Of a DNA stretch of 64,000 nt, positions 1 through 8,626 are shown in pieces. Under the pieces are notes generated by a model. It had not been told where the DNA came from. It searched no databases and worked only from the letters and a program-made list of their open reading frames with translations. Position 1 is the first letter of the stretch. Each line of letters starts with the position of its first letter. This stretch comes from CBDDHT01 sp965227905 (GTDB lineage Bacteria > Pseudomonadota > Alphaproteobacteria > Rhizobiales > Methyloligellaceae). Made by a program: the position numbers and the translations under genes. The DNA is taken from assembly GCA_965227905.1 (NCBI GenBank), contig OZ245780.1:3286001-3350000 (forward strand), given 5' to 3'.

Positions 1-889
1 GTGAAAGCTCCGGATCCAGATATTCCTTGCCGACCATTTTCTGGAGTTCGGGGAACCAGTTGGATTCGTACTCTTCACCCAGACCGTTTTGCGTATAGGT
101 CTTCAGATGCAGGAAGTAGGCGCCAACGGGGCCATAACCATCTTTAAACCGCGCCAGCACGATGCGGTTTTCCATCTGGGTCATCTTTGCACCGGCATTG
201 ATCATGAGCCCATATGCGGACCCGGATGACCAGGGTGCGTACCAGACGCGGCCGGCACCCTCACCCACGGAACGTGGTTTGAAGATATTGGAGGCGCCGC
301 CTGCGGCACAGATTACCGTTTTGGACTTGAAGACATGATAGTCGCCAGTCCGCACATTGAAGCCGACGGCACCAGCGATACGGTTGTCCTTGGCGTCATC
401 CAAAAGCAGGTGTGTGACACAGATACGGTTATAGATCTTGTCGGCTGATTTCTTGGCGGCCTCTGCCACGATAGGCTTGTAGGATTCGCCGTGAATCATG
501 ATCTGCCAACGTCCTTCACGAAGATATTGCCCCGTCTCGGGGTTCTTCATGATCGGCAGGCCCCAGTCTTCAAACTGGTGCACGGTGGAGTCCACGTGGC
601 GCGCCATATCGAAGAGCAGGTCTTCACGCACCATGCCCATCAGGTCGATACGTGCGTAACGGACATGGTCTTCCGGATTGTTCTCGCCCCAACGTGTTCC
701 CATGTAGCAGTTGATGGCATAGAGGCCCTGGGCAACCGCGCCTGAGCGATCGATGTTGGCCTTTTCTGCGACAACGATCTTCTTATCCTGACCCCAGAAC
801 CTGGCCTCCCAAGCGGCACCAGTACCACCCAGGCCGCCACCGACGACCAGAATGTCAATGTTGTCTTCGACGACTGTATTGTACGCCAT
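1..889 (-). CDS. aprA: Adenylylsulfate (APS) reductase alpha subunit, 3' end cut by the window
   Basis: Flavoprotein subunit of APS reductase, which interconverts APS and sulfite + AMP in the cytoplasm. Only the N-terminal 296 codons lie in the window; the family is about 620-660 residues. The protein opens with MAYNTVVEDNIDILVVGGG, a Rossmann FAD-binding motif (GGGLGGTGAAWEA). It continues with the family stretch RSGAVAQGLYAINCYMG and keeps the fumarate reductase/AprA-type fold as far as can be read. The ATG overlaps the aprB stop by one base (TGATG), so the two are translationally coupled. The adjacent aprM and the absence of a qmo gene here fit the sulfur-oxidising (sulfite to APS) role rather than sulfate respiration; that direction is inferred. 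Confidence 0.95.
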   Translation of the reverse strand, partial: MAYNTVVEDNIDILVVGGGLGGTGAAWEARFWGQDKKIVVAEKANIDRSGAVAQGLYAINCYMGTRWGENNPEDHVRYARIDLMGMVREDLLFDMARHVDSTVHQFEDWGLPIMKNPETGQYLREGRWQIMIHGESYKPIVAEAAKKSADKIYNRICVTHLLLDDAKDNRIAGAVGFNVRTGDYHVFKSKTVICAAGGASNIFKPRSVGEGAGRVWYAPWSSGSAYGLMINAGAKMTQMENRIVLARFKDGYGPVGAYFLHLKTYTQNGLGEEYESNWFPELQKMVGKEYLDPELS

Positions 890-1368
890 CAGTAGTACAC
901 CCCTTCCTTCATCACGAGGCCGTTGGATTCCAGCGTATGCAATCCACCGTCATCCATACGAACGTACTTTGGCTCGCTGTACAGCAACTGGCTGTCACGC
1001 ATGTCCTGGTCGGGTCCGGAAACATCCTTCAGCTTGGGAATGCAAGTGCCCCAAGGCTTGGTGGTGATCGGAGAGAGGAAATTCTTTTCCGTGCCGTCCC
1101 GGAATTTGATTCTCCAGGCGATCGTGCCTTTCTCTTCTTCGCGGCGGACGCGGACGCTGTGGCCGAGCGGTGCGAAGTCGGCATATCCGCGGGCATCGAT
1201 CGCGTGCTGCGGACAGGCCTTCACGCAGGAGTAGCATTCCCAGCACATGTCGGGCTCGATATTGAAGGCACGGCGATAGGTTGGATCGATATGCATAATA
1301 TCCGAGGGACAGATGTCGACGCAGTGCCCGCAGCCGTCGCATCGTGTCATGTAAACAAAGGTTGGCAT
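889..1368 (-). CDS. aprB: Adenylylsulfate reductase beta subunit (two [4Fe-4S] ferredoxin)
   Basis: Iron-sulfur subunit that passes electrons between AprA and the membrane partner. It has 159 residues, a normal AprB length. Eight cysteines in two ferredoxin clusters are visible: C10-C13-C16-C20 (CDGCGHCVDICP) and C42-C45-C48-C52 (CWECYSCVKACP). The C-terminal tail after residue 60 is the AprB-specific arm that wraps AprA. The start is supported by CAGGAG five bases upstream of the ATG. It is the middle gene of a leftward aprM-aprB-aprA operon; 43 bases separate it from aprM, and it overlaps aprA by one base. Confidence 0.96.
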   Translation of the reverse strand: MPTFVYMTRCDGCGHCVDICPSDIMHIDPTYRRAFNIEPDMCWECYSCVKACPQHAIDARGYADFAPLGHSVRVRREEEKGTIAWRIKFRDGTEKNFLSPITTKPWGTCIPKLKDVSGPDQDMRDSQLLYSEPKYVRMDDGGLHTLESNGLVMKEGVYY

Positions 1369-1411
1369 TAAGTGCTCCTGTCTTATTCAATCGTGTTCTG
1401 CAGATCGTTGT

Positions 1412-2257
1412 TCAGTAGTGCTGTGGCTGCTCACGCTTGATGCCAAGCCCCATATTCAGAGGCGCATCTTTCAACAGCGACATTGAATGCCTGTCACGAT
1501 CTGCCGGGTTTGTTCTGTCAGCAGGCTCGGGAAGATTGTCCAGTGAGCCATCGGCCTTGGCGACGCGCTTCTGAAAAGCGGCAGCGGGCTTGAAGAACAT
1601 ATGGGCGAACTTCGACCAGAGCACGCCGCCAAAGAGCACCGCGCTGGACAGAATGAACAGCACCAGGAAGAACGAACTCAAAACCTGCGAGCCCATGCCC
1701 TGTGTTACGGACCAGATCAATCCGAACAGGGTTGTTCCCAATAGAGAGAGAATGAAAAGGTCTGCACGCACAATGCGGTTCCATGGATTGCCTTCCGCAG
1801 CGACGTCGACCCGAATAAAGAACCAGAACCAGAAGCCGCCAATGCAAACCATCAGCGCGCCCAGGTGCCACAAGAGCGGCCAGACCGCCGGTGTTGCATC
1901 TGCAGTTGGGTAGAAGAATACCAACGCGACAGTCGCAATGAGGAAAAGCACGAAGCCGTACATCGTGAGGAGATGAGCCACCCTGCGCTTGGGGTTGCAG
2001 AATTCGGCAGATGCCAGAACGTCGACAGCTACGGTCTTGACCGCGATCGAAGTCTTCTGGGAACTGCTCAGAGGCCTCACTGCCGCCTCCTGTGCCTTTT
2101 TGGAATTCTCAAAAAAGTATTTCGCACTCTTCTTGTGAACGACGTCCAGCAATGTGCCGCCCACGACCAGCACAAACATCGCGACGACGTAAATCTGAGT
2201 CACGACAACTGGAATCGTGTCGGACAACAGAGCAAATGGGTTCATGATGAGGCTCAA
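1412..2257 (-). CDS. aprM: APS reductase membrane anchor AprM
   Basis: Integral membrane protein with about five hydrophobic segments, found beside aprBA in sulfur-oxidising bacteria. It is thought to connect APS reductase to the quinone pool in place of the Qmo complex. The body (residues about 10-230) has long hydrophobic helices with buried His/Trp residues (HLGALMVCIGGFWFWFF), and the C-terminus is a soluble basic tail. A GGGAGG at 2267-2272 sits nine bases before a TTG codon, so I place the start there. An in-frame ATG twelve bases further in (2245) is the alternative. The family call rests on position and topology, since the sequence itself has few diagnostic motifs. Confidence 0.8.
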   Translation of the reverse strand: MSLIMNPFALLSDTIPVVVTQIYVVAMFVLVVGGTLLDVVHKKSAKYFFENSKKAQEAAVRPLSSSQKTSIAVKTVAVDVLASAEFCNPKRRVAHLLTMYGFVLFLIATVALVFFYPTADATPAVWPLLWHLGALMVCIGGFWFWFFIRVDVAAEGNPWNRIVRADLFILSLLGTTLFGLIWSVTQGMGSQVLSSFFLVLFILSSAVLFGGVLWSKFAHMFFKPAAAFQKRVAKADGSLDNLPEPADRTNPADRDRHSMSLLKDAPLNMGLGIKREQPQHY

Positions 2258-3434
2258 GTTCAGTTTCCTCCCGTAAGCTTCGGCCAGCAGACGCACCGAA
2301 GCTGGCCATAGTACTTCCCGCACAGCCGGACAAATGTCAGTTAGGTGTCAAAGAAGCAAAAAAAGCCCGACACCGTAAGATTGCTGGCTTTGCGCGTCAA
2401 CCATGTGTAATTGCCCGCAAAAAGCGATTCTGAATGCTCGCCAAGTGGGCTGCCCACACCCTGATCGATCGAATGAGTTCAATAACGTTATCCTGTCTGT
2501 TGCAAGCGCATTTTTCAAGAGTGAAGCGACATCGCGCCACTGCTGCGAGCAGTCTCACAACGCAGTCGATCATCGAGAATCGGCCCCTCCATGGCATCGC
2601 CAGATGGTCACATCATCCATGGGATGTCAGAGGCCCGATCAGCAATTTTCAATGACATTGTCGAACCAAAAAACATTGACCCGATGACCTTGCCGAACCG
2701 GTAAACAAGTTCGGATCATCCCCATCCGGTGCATGAAAAAATGCGTCGCTTACGAACAGCTTGCGGTCTCAAAAACCGGACCGAAACGTCTCATTAAGTT
2801 GTCGATTATACGTCAATTTTGTCTGGAATTCCGGTGGTCTGGCAGCGGCCGCGAGGATGATCGTGTCGAGCGAGTTGCAACCAGCCGAGATATGTTGAGC
2901 CTGTTATGCTTTGACGCGAAAAGGAGCCAGCGGGTGATCGAAAAACGTTCGTTCAGCAGGACTGGTCAGCAAGACTTGCGCACTCCTTCTGGGGAACGAG
3001 GCGGGGACGGCAGATGGCAGAGCATGTGGCGCTGGAGACCTTGGACGTGCCCTCCGTTCCATGGCCAGTGCCGCCCGAAGAAACTCCGCTAGAATCGGCA
3101 AGCATGCGGCAATTCGCAGCACCGAGGATTCGTGAAACATGTCGACTATCATGTTATAGAACTCGTTTGTTAGTTTTGACCTGATTTCTGAAATATCGAT
3201 CGAATCGCGTGTCTCGAAATTTCGGACTCTAATCAGGCAACGGTACTGCCCCTTCGAAGATCTCCTTCTACTCGGTGATCGCCGCCAGCTCCTCAATCTT
3301 CGAAAAAAAGTCAGAGCCGTCTTGCAGAAGCCCGTGCTGCCCTTTATACGGCGTTCGCATGGGGACAACGCGGTCGCCCCGTCAGGCAAAAGCCCAAGTA
3401 CCGCTCCGGACGATGTAATTCGGAGCATATCTTT
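2258..3434. other. 1.2-kb spacer between the divergent apr and chr operons
   Basis: No convincing gene is visible. Several open frames exist on both strands, but they lack ribosome-binding sites and recognisable protein character. The spacer must hold the promoters of the leftward aprM-B-A operon and the rightward chrB-chrA pair. The only protein-like stretch I can read is a short leftward frame at 3268-3360, listed separately. The length is unusual for this compact window and may reflect a decayed gene. Confidence 0.5.
3268..3360 (-). other. Short leftward frame, possible gene remnant
   Basis: Thirty codons reading MRTPYKGQHGLLQDGSDFF and ending KIEELAAITE before TAG. The composition (amphipathic, acidic C-terminus) looks like real protein rather than noise, and the reading stays open seven codons upstream to a TGA. 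An AAGGAG follows directly after the stop on the same strand. It could be the tail of a degraded gene or chance. I do not recognise a family. Confidence 0.15.
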
Positions 3435-4253
3435 ATGGGCAAATACTTCATTACTCCCGAGCAGCTTTGGTCGGCTTTTGGTGGCGTTGATTCGCCGCGC
3501 GTCATCGATGTGCGTCGTCAGCAAGCGATCGACAGCGATGATGAAATGGTGCCGGGCGCCATTTGGATGGATCACGGCGACCCTGCGGCAATTGCCAAAG
3601 CGCTGGATTGTCGACAAGACGTGGTTGTCTACTGCATCCATGGCCATCAAGTTTCCCAATCCGTCGCGGCAGCACTACGAGCAAAAAGGATCAATGCGCG
3701 TGTTCTGCGAGGCGGCATTGACGCTTGGCGCGGTGCCGGTTTGCCGACGAAACGCATCTCTGCACTTCCAAAGGTTAGACTTGGGGGTGGAAGCTGCTGG
3801 GTCACCCGACGCCGGCCCAAAGTCGATCGCATTGCCTGCCCCTGGTTCGTCAAACGGTTCATCGATCCAGACGCTACATTTCTGTTTGTCGAGCCGGAAC
3901 AGGTCCTGGCCGTTGCAGAAGAGGTCGAGGGAACGGCTTTCGATATCGAGGGCGCGGAGATCACCCATGCCGGAGACCTTTGCAGCTTCGATGTTCTGCT
4001 TGCCTTGAGTGGGCTCGATGATTCGGCGTTGCGCGATATCGCGATGATCGTTCGGGGCGCCGATACGGACAATCTTGATCTGGCCCAGGAGGCTGCGGGC
4101 CTGCTGGCCATGTCGATCGGCGTCTCCGCTTTAGCCGGAGAAAACGATCAGAGTGCGATCGAACACGGCTTTACTCTTTATGACGCGCTCTATGCCTGGC
4201 GACGCAAAGCCCCGTCAGAGTCTCACAATTGGCCGACGGGAGGCACCACATGA
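3435..4253 (+). CDS. chrB: Rhodanese-ChrB domain chromate resistance protein
   Basis: A two-domain protein of 272 residues. Residues 1-110 form a rhodanese-like domain with the loop cysteine C67 in VVYCIHGHQVS. Residues 120-265 match the ChrB C-terminal domain (motifs VDRIACPWFVKRFIDPDA, FDIEGAEITHAGDLCSFD). ChrB proteins accompany ChrA chromate transporters and act as sensors or regulators; the rhodanese fusion suggests handling of sulfur or oxyanion species. The stop overlaps the ATG of chrA (ATGA), so the pair is co-translated. CGGAG lies eight bases before the start. The specific role (regulator or enzyme) cannot be told from sequence. Confidence 0.85.
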   Translation: MGKYFITPEQLWSAFGGVDSPRVIDVRRQQAIDSDDEMVPGAIWMDHGDPAAIAKALDCRQDVVVYCIHGHQVSQSVAAALRAKRINARVLRGGIDAWRGAGLPTKRISALPKVRLGGGSCWVTRRRPKVDRIACPWFVKRFIDPDATFLFVEPEQVLAVAEEVEGTAFDIEGAEITHAGDLCSFDVLLALSGLDDSALRDIAMIVRGADTDNLDLAQEAAGLLAMSIGVSALAGENDQSAIEHGFTLYDALYAWRRKAPSESHNWPTGGTT

Positions 4254-5593
4254 ACGCGCCGCAGGATGCAGACTCGACCATCGGGCAAACGGACATCAGC
4301 TCAGCGGAACAACGCGTTCCGGTGAGTTTCATGGAAGCGTTGATCGTCTGGGCCCGGATCGGCGTTTTGTCGTTTGGTGGACCGGCCGGCCAGATTGCAT
4401 TGATGCACCGCGAGGTCGTTGAAAAGCGCAAATGGCTCGATGAAGACACGTATCTCAATGCGCTGAGCTTCTGCATGCTGCTTCCCGGGCCAGAAGCGAT
4501 GCAACTCGCGACCTATGCCGGATGGCGTTTGCACGGCCTGCTTGGCGGCCTCGTCGCGGGTCTCTTGTTCGTGTTGCCGGGCGCCATCGTCATTGCCGTG
4601 CTCGCCTATATCTATGCCGCCTTCGGGAATGTGCCGCTTGTCGAGGCGATCCTTCTGGGCATAAAGGCCGCCGTTCTGGTGATTGTGATTGAAGCCCTCA
4701 TCAAGATTTCGAAGCGGGCGTTGGGTGGGTGGTTGCATGCATTGATTGCCGGCAGTGCGTTCGTCGCAATCTTTTTCTTTGCAGTCCCCTTTCCCCTTAT
4801 CATTCTGGCCGCGGCCCTTGTGGGATGGCTTTCGGCGAGAGGAACGCCGGTGGAAGCTGCATCAACGCCGCGAGAGAAAATCTCCGTCACCGCGACAGGG
4901 GTTACCATCCTGCTGTGGCTGGTTATCTGGTTTGCGCCCCTGCTGGCATTGGCGGCGCTGCTCGGAACGGATCACGTGCTGGCAGAGATCGGCTTTTTCT
5001 TCTCCAAAGTGGCGGTGATCGGATTCGGCGGCGCTTATGCTGTGCTTGCCTATGTGGCGCAAGCTGCGGTTGAGACCCATGGTTGGCTTAAACCCGGCGA
5101 AATGCTGGAGGGTCTTGGCCTGGCGGAAACAACCCCTGGCCCGCTTGTCCTCGTCAATGAGTTCGTTGGCTATCTGGCGGCTGCGCGTCATGGTGGTGGA
5201 CATGACGTCCTGGCCGGCGTTGCAGGTGCTGCAGTCACGCTATGGGCGCTCTTTGCACCTTGTTTTCTATGGATTTTTGCTGGTGCACCCTATGTCACTC
5301 GTATTGGAGATACCCCTGCCCTCAAGGCTGCGCTGCAGGGCATAACCGCCGCGGTTGTCGGCGTCATTCTCAATCTGTCGATTTGGTTCGCGCTTCATGT
5401 GCTGGCACCCGGGATCAAAGAAGCGTGGATTGGTCCGATACGCCTTTGGACTCTCGCAGAAAGCGGATTCGATATCGTCGCTGTTGCACTCTCAGCGATC
5501 GCGGCGATTACATTGCTTCTCCTGAAACAGGATATGTTTCGTACGCTCGGCCTCTGTACCGGGCTCGCTCTGGTCTGGCACTTTTTCGGTTGA
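4250..5593 (+). CDS. chrA: Chromate transporter ChrA (CHR family, long chain)
   Basis: Inner-membrane CHR-family anion transporter of 447 residues with two homologous CHR halves. The N-terminal half begins FMEALIVWARIGVLSFGGPAG with the downstream family motif LPGPEAMQLATYAGW. The C-terminal half repeats the pattern (FFFSKVAVIGFGGAYAV and ETTPGPLVLVNEFVGY). These proteins export chromate, a structural analogue of sulfate. The ATG at 4250 overlaps the chrB stop and is preceded by GGGAGG, so it is preferred over the upstream TTG at 4229. Being divergent from a sulfur-oxidation operon raises the possibility of sulfate or sulfite export, which is inference. Confidence 0.93.
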   Translation: MNAPQDADSTIGQTDISSAEQRVPVSFMEALIVWARIGVLSFGGPAGQIALMHREVVEKRKWLDEDTYLNALSFCMLLPGPEAMQLATYAGWRLHGLLGGLVAGLLFVLPGAIVIAVLAYIYAAFGNVPLVEAILLGIKAAVLVIVIEALIKISKRALGGWLHALIAGSAFVAIFFFAVPFPLIILAAALVGWLSARGTPVEAASTPREKISVTATGVTILLWLVIWFAPLLALAALLGTDHVLAEIGFFFSKVAVIGFGGAYAVLAYVAQAAVETHGWLKPGEMLEGLGLAETTPGPLVLVNEFVGYLAAARHGGGHDVLAGVAGAAVTLWALFAPCFLWIFAGAPYVTRIGDTPALKAALQGITAAVVGVILNLSIWFALHVLAPGIKEAWIGPIRLWTLAESGFDIVAVALSAIAAITLLLLKQDMFRTLGLCTGLALVWHFFG

Positions 5594-5775
5594 TGAGTGC
5601 AAGGCGATCGAGCTTCTGACCGACGCTTGTGGCTCCTGAGAATCGATTCAGTTTGTGCAGGTCTCCATCAACCCTTTTTGCAAATGGCAGCTCTTCATTC
5701 GTGCTGGCCATAAGACAGTCTCGTTGACCGCTTTGGTTCTTTTCTCACTCAGTTTCAACGGCTAAGACACACCGC

Positions 5776-6549
5776 ATGATCATCGCACAAATCTCCGACA
5801 CACATCTTCACGACCCGGCAACTCATGGATCTGAGGCTCAAAGGCGTCTCGCAGATTTGCGGGCAACCGTTGCGCATCTGAAAGCGTTGGACCCGCAACC
5901 GGATATTGTCATCCATACAGGGGACGTCTCGCATAACGCGACTCGTGCAGAATATGTTCTGGCGCGAGAAGCGCTGGATGCACTGGATCAGCCCGTTCTG
6001 CCCATCGTCGGCAACAGGGACCGTCGAGGCCCGTTTCTGGATGTCTTTGGAGATTGGATCGGTCTTACTCCCGATGTGGATTTTGTCCAATATGCCTATA
6101 ACGGTGGCCGGGTGCGATTGGTTGCAGCTGACACGCTCACAACAGAAACCAGGGTCGGCGATTTCTGCGACCCACGCCGGAGAATGCTGGAAAAGCTGTT
6201 GCACGCCGATAAGAATCAGCCAACGGTTCTTATCTTGCATCACCCGCCAACAGACGTGCCGGCGCTCCACAATCCGTTGCAGTTCGTCTCGCCTGATGCA
6301 GCCAAATTGATGCGAAACGTCATTCAAGGGAACGAACAGATTCTCAGGATCTTTGGTGGGCATACCCACCGTGCTGATACAGTTTCTGTCGGCGACGTCT
6401 CTCTGTCGACATCTCCCAGTATTGCAACAGAGCTGCGGGAAGACTCGTACCCCCAATCTCGCGAGCCCCAGCCTGTGTACCAGGTTCATCGCATTCTTGG
6501 CGACGGTACTGTCACGTCTCGAAGCGAAATCGTCACTGTTTCTCAATAG
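5776..6549 (+). CDS. Calcineurin-like phosphodiesterase (CpdA/GpdQ type)
   Basis: Cytoplasmic metallophosphoesterase of 257 residues, the usual size for class III cyclic-nucleotide or glycerophosphodiester phosphodiesterases. Metal-binding motifs are in order: D8-x-H10 (SDTH), GD at 49-50 (HTGDVSHN), GN-R-D at 79-82, HHPP near residue 155 and GHTH near 195. The GNHD signature has Arg in place of His, a substitution that could alter the reaction or simply be a subfamily trait. The substrate is not deducible. It is followed by a response regulator gene in the same direction, with palindromic DNA in between. Confidence 0.85.
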   Translation: MIIAQISDTHLHDPATHGSEAQRRLADLRATVAHLKALDPQPDIVIHTGDVSHNATRAEYVLAREALDALDQPVLPIVGNRDRRGPFLDVFGDWIGLTPDVDFVQYAYNGGRVRLVAADTLTTETRVGDFCDPRRRMLEKLLHADKNQPTVLILHHPPTDVPALHNPLQFVSPDAAKLMRNVIQGNEQILRIFGGHTHRADTVSVGDVSLSTSPSIATELREDSYPQSREPQPVYQVHRILGDGTVTSRSEIVTVSQ

Positions 6550-6586
6550 CTTAAAGACACTCTTCCCGACTTTCCCCTTGAGTGTT

Positions 6587-6621
6587 TTGTGCATCGCAAA
6601 AAGTATTATTGCGCTGCACAA
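6587..6621. promoter_or_regulatory. 13-position dyad (12 pairs) upstream of the LuxR-type regulator
   Basis: TTGTGCA-T-CGCAA at 6587-6599 faces TTGCG-C-TGCACAA at 6609-6621 around a nine-base AT-rich centre; only one position is unpaired. No T-run follows, so a terminator is less likely than an operator or a leader hairpin. A smaller dyad GTGCA-GA-TGCAC follows at 6646-6657. Confidence 0.45.
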
Positions 6622-6682
6622 TTCTCATTGCTATATGCCGATAAAGTGCAGATGCACCTAACCACGAGATCGCACTTAGAAG

Positions 6683-6701
6683 TTTGTTGCAGCGCAACAA
6701 A
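6683..6701. promoter_or_regulatory. Perfect 8-bp dyad just upstream of the LuxR-type regulator
   Basis: TTTGTTGC, three-base spacer, GCAACAAA. It ends 36 bases before the ATG at 6738, where an operator or leader hairpin would act. It shares the GC/TTG core with the larger dyad at 6587-6621. Confidence 0.4.
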
Positions 6702-6737
6702 ACTCGCGGCCGTCGGTAAGCGATGAGAGGAGAGGAA

Positions 6738-7448
6738 ATGGAAAGCCTCGGGCATGTCCCGCTGGAGACCATACCTGCGAAGCGAGCGGTACTGGCTCCA
6801 AACTGTGGCTCGATCGTCGTTATGGATCACCATCCACTATATCGCGGTGCCGTACGACAAGTCTTGGCAGCTAGCTTCAAAGACTTCGAAATCTGGGAAG
6901 CAAGCTCGTTTCAGGAACTCGGGACGTTTCTCGAAGGCGAAACACTGCCGGACTTCGTGGTCTATGATCTGGCGACCGAACGTGACACCAGCTTCGCCGG
7001 GCTCCTTTATCTACGAGCGCAGCATCCGAGTATTCCCGTTGTCGTGATGTCCGCAAACGATCGTGTCGAGACGATCAGACGCTGTCTCGCATTCGGTGTT
7101 TCCGGCTTCCTTCCCAAATCACTCTCTGCGGGCGAGCTGACCGACGCGATGGAAGTGGTTGTCGGTGGCGGGACCTGGGTACCGCCAGGGATGGAAGGCG
7201 AAGAGAGTGGTGACGACGGACTGGTCGACAAACTGATGCAGCTAACCAGTCAGGAAATCCGCGTCTTGATCCTGCTTTGCGAAGGTCTTTTCAACCGCCA
7301 GGTTGCAAGCAAACTTGGCATCGCGGAAGCGACGGTCAAAGCGCATGTGTCGAAAATACTCAACAAACTCGGCGTCTACAGTCGGACTCAGGCCGTCATC
7401 GCAGTGACCAAAATCGACCATCCAAGCCCGGAAAGCGCGCTCGTCTAG
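6738..7448 (+). CDS. LuxR/NarL-family response regulator
   Basis: A 236-residue DNA-binding response regulator. Residues about 25-140 are a receiver domain: the phospho-acceptor Asp lies in FVVYDLATERD, the switch residue in VVVMSAND and the conserved Lys in GFLPKSL. Residues about 165-225 are a LuxR-type helix-turn-helix (LTSQEIRVLILLCEG, NRQVASKLGIAEATVKAHVSKILNKLGV). The start at 6738 is chosen because GAGAGGAGAGG precedes it; the ATG at 6723 would bury that site in the gene. No histidine kinase is adjacent, so the partner is unknown. The upstream region carries three dyads. Confidence 0.9.
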   Translation: MESLGHVPLETIPAKRAVLAPNCGSIVVMDHHPLYRGAVRQVLAASFKDFEIWEASSFQELGTFLEGETLPDFVVYDLATERDTSFAGLLYLRAQHPSIPVVVMSANDRVETIRRCLAFGVSGFLPKSLSAGELTDAMEVVVGGGTWVPPGMEGEESGDDGLVDKLMQLTSQEIRVLILLCEGLFNRQVASKLGIAEATVKAHVSKILNKLGVYSRTQAVIAVTKIDHPSPESALV

Positions 7449-7494
7449 AGTTTGACGGTCGGGATGAACATTGCGGAGAATTCCAGCCTCTAGG

Positions 7495-8340
7495 CTAGGC
7501 CTTGAGCGCTCCGGCATGATGGCGAATGTGATCGCCAATGAAGGTTGCGATGAAAAAGTAGCTGTGATCGTAACCGGGCTGCATGCGCAGCTCTAGCGGA
7601 TGGCTATGCTCTCGGCAAACGGCCTCCAGGCGCTCGGGCATGAGCTGATTCTCCAGGAAATCGTCTGCCCCTCCCTGATCGACAAGGATCGGAAGGCGTT
7701 CGGCTGCACCGGGGATCAACTGGCAGGTATCATAGGGCTGCCATGCTGCCCGGTCTTCACCAAGATAACCACCCAACGCTTTTTGGCCCCATGGGCATTC
7801 ACTTGGCGCAACAATCGGCGCGAAGGCAGAGACCGACCGATACTTGCCGGGGTTTTTAAGGGCAATGGTCAGTGCGCCATGGCCTCCCATCGAATGACCT
7901 GAAATACCTATCCGTTCAAGATCGATCGGAAATGCCTCACCCACAAGTTGAGGCAGCTCTGTGACCACGTAATCGTACATATGGTAGTGGGTCGCCCAGG
8001 GCGCTTGCGTCGCGTTGACGTAGAAACCTGCGCCCAGCCCGAAATCATAAGCTGCGTCGGGATCATCAGGGACCCCCTCCCCTCGAGGGCTGGTGTCGGG
8101 AGCAATGATCGCGATGCCATGTTCGGCGGCAAACTGCTGAGCGCCGGCCTTCGTGGTGAAGTTATCGTCAGTACAGGTCAGGCCGGAAAGCCAGAATAGC
8201 GCAGGAACAGGTCCATTTTCGGCTTCCTTTGGCAAATACACAGCCGCCGTCATTGTGCAATTGCAACTGCTTGACGCGTGGCTGAAGCGAATCTGTCTGC
8301 CACCGAAAGACCGCCATTCCGAAACGATTTCTACCGTCAT
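7495..8340 (-). CDS. fghA: S-formylglutathione hydrolase
   Basis: Cytoplasmic esterase of the D family that hydrolyses S-formylglutathione to formate and glutathione, the second step of glutathione-dependent formaldehyde detoxification. Its 281 residues match the family length. The nucleophile S150 sits in GHSMGG, the Asp of the triad near residue 226 (LVDQGGADDF) and the His near 262 (PGYDHSYFF). The family stretch LSGLTCTDDNF is also present. It is convergent with the response regulator. The usual partner, glutathione-dependent formaldehyde dehydrogenase, is not in this window. Confidence 0.95.
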   Translation of the reverse strand: MTVEIVSEWRSFGGRQIRFSHASSSCNCTMTAAVYLPKEAENGPVPALFWLSGLTCTDDNFTTKAGAQQFAAEHGIAIIAPDTSPRGEGVPDDPDAAYDFGLGAGFYVNATQAPWATHYHMYDYVVTELPQLVGEAFPIDLERIGISGHSMGGHGALTIALKNPGKYRSVSAFAPIVAPSECPWGQKALGGYLGEDRAAWQPYDTCQLIPGAAERLPILVDQGGADDFLENQLMPERLEAVCREHSHPLELRMQPGYDHSYFFIATFIGDHIRHHAGALKA

Positions 8341-8626
8341 ATCCGTCCTAATCCCTGAACCTGTATCGATGAGCCTTCTGCCCGATTGCCGATGTTGATA
8401 CTGGATTGGCGCGCGTCAGAAAACACCGTTTTGCGATATCGCCCGTAAGACATGCCGTCGTGTCGGCGTGTTTCTACATATGGACATGAACCGGTCGCAA
8501 AGTGCCGCTAACGTTGCGGCAAGTCCGATGCCGGCAGGCGGAAATACGAACGGGCTTGCGCGGCAATGAATTCATGTACAACATGTGCCGCGGCCAGTTG
8601 GGGCCCTTGCGTGGGAGGGTGAGTAG

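Noticed and set aside
2904..3659. A 251-codon leftward open frame near chrB
   Set aside because: Its first part is antisense to the clearly real rhodanese-ChrB gene, the rest shows no family features, and it has no ribosome-binding site.
5755..6621. A 288-codon leftward frame opposite the phosphodiesterase gene
   Set aside because: The plus-strand frame has all metallophosphoesterase motifs; the opposite frame is a mirror artefact of high GC codons.
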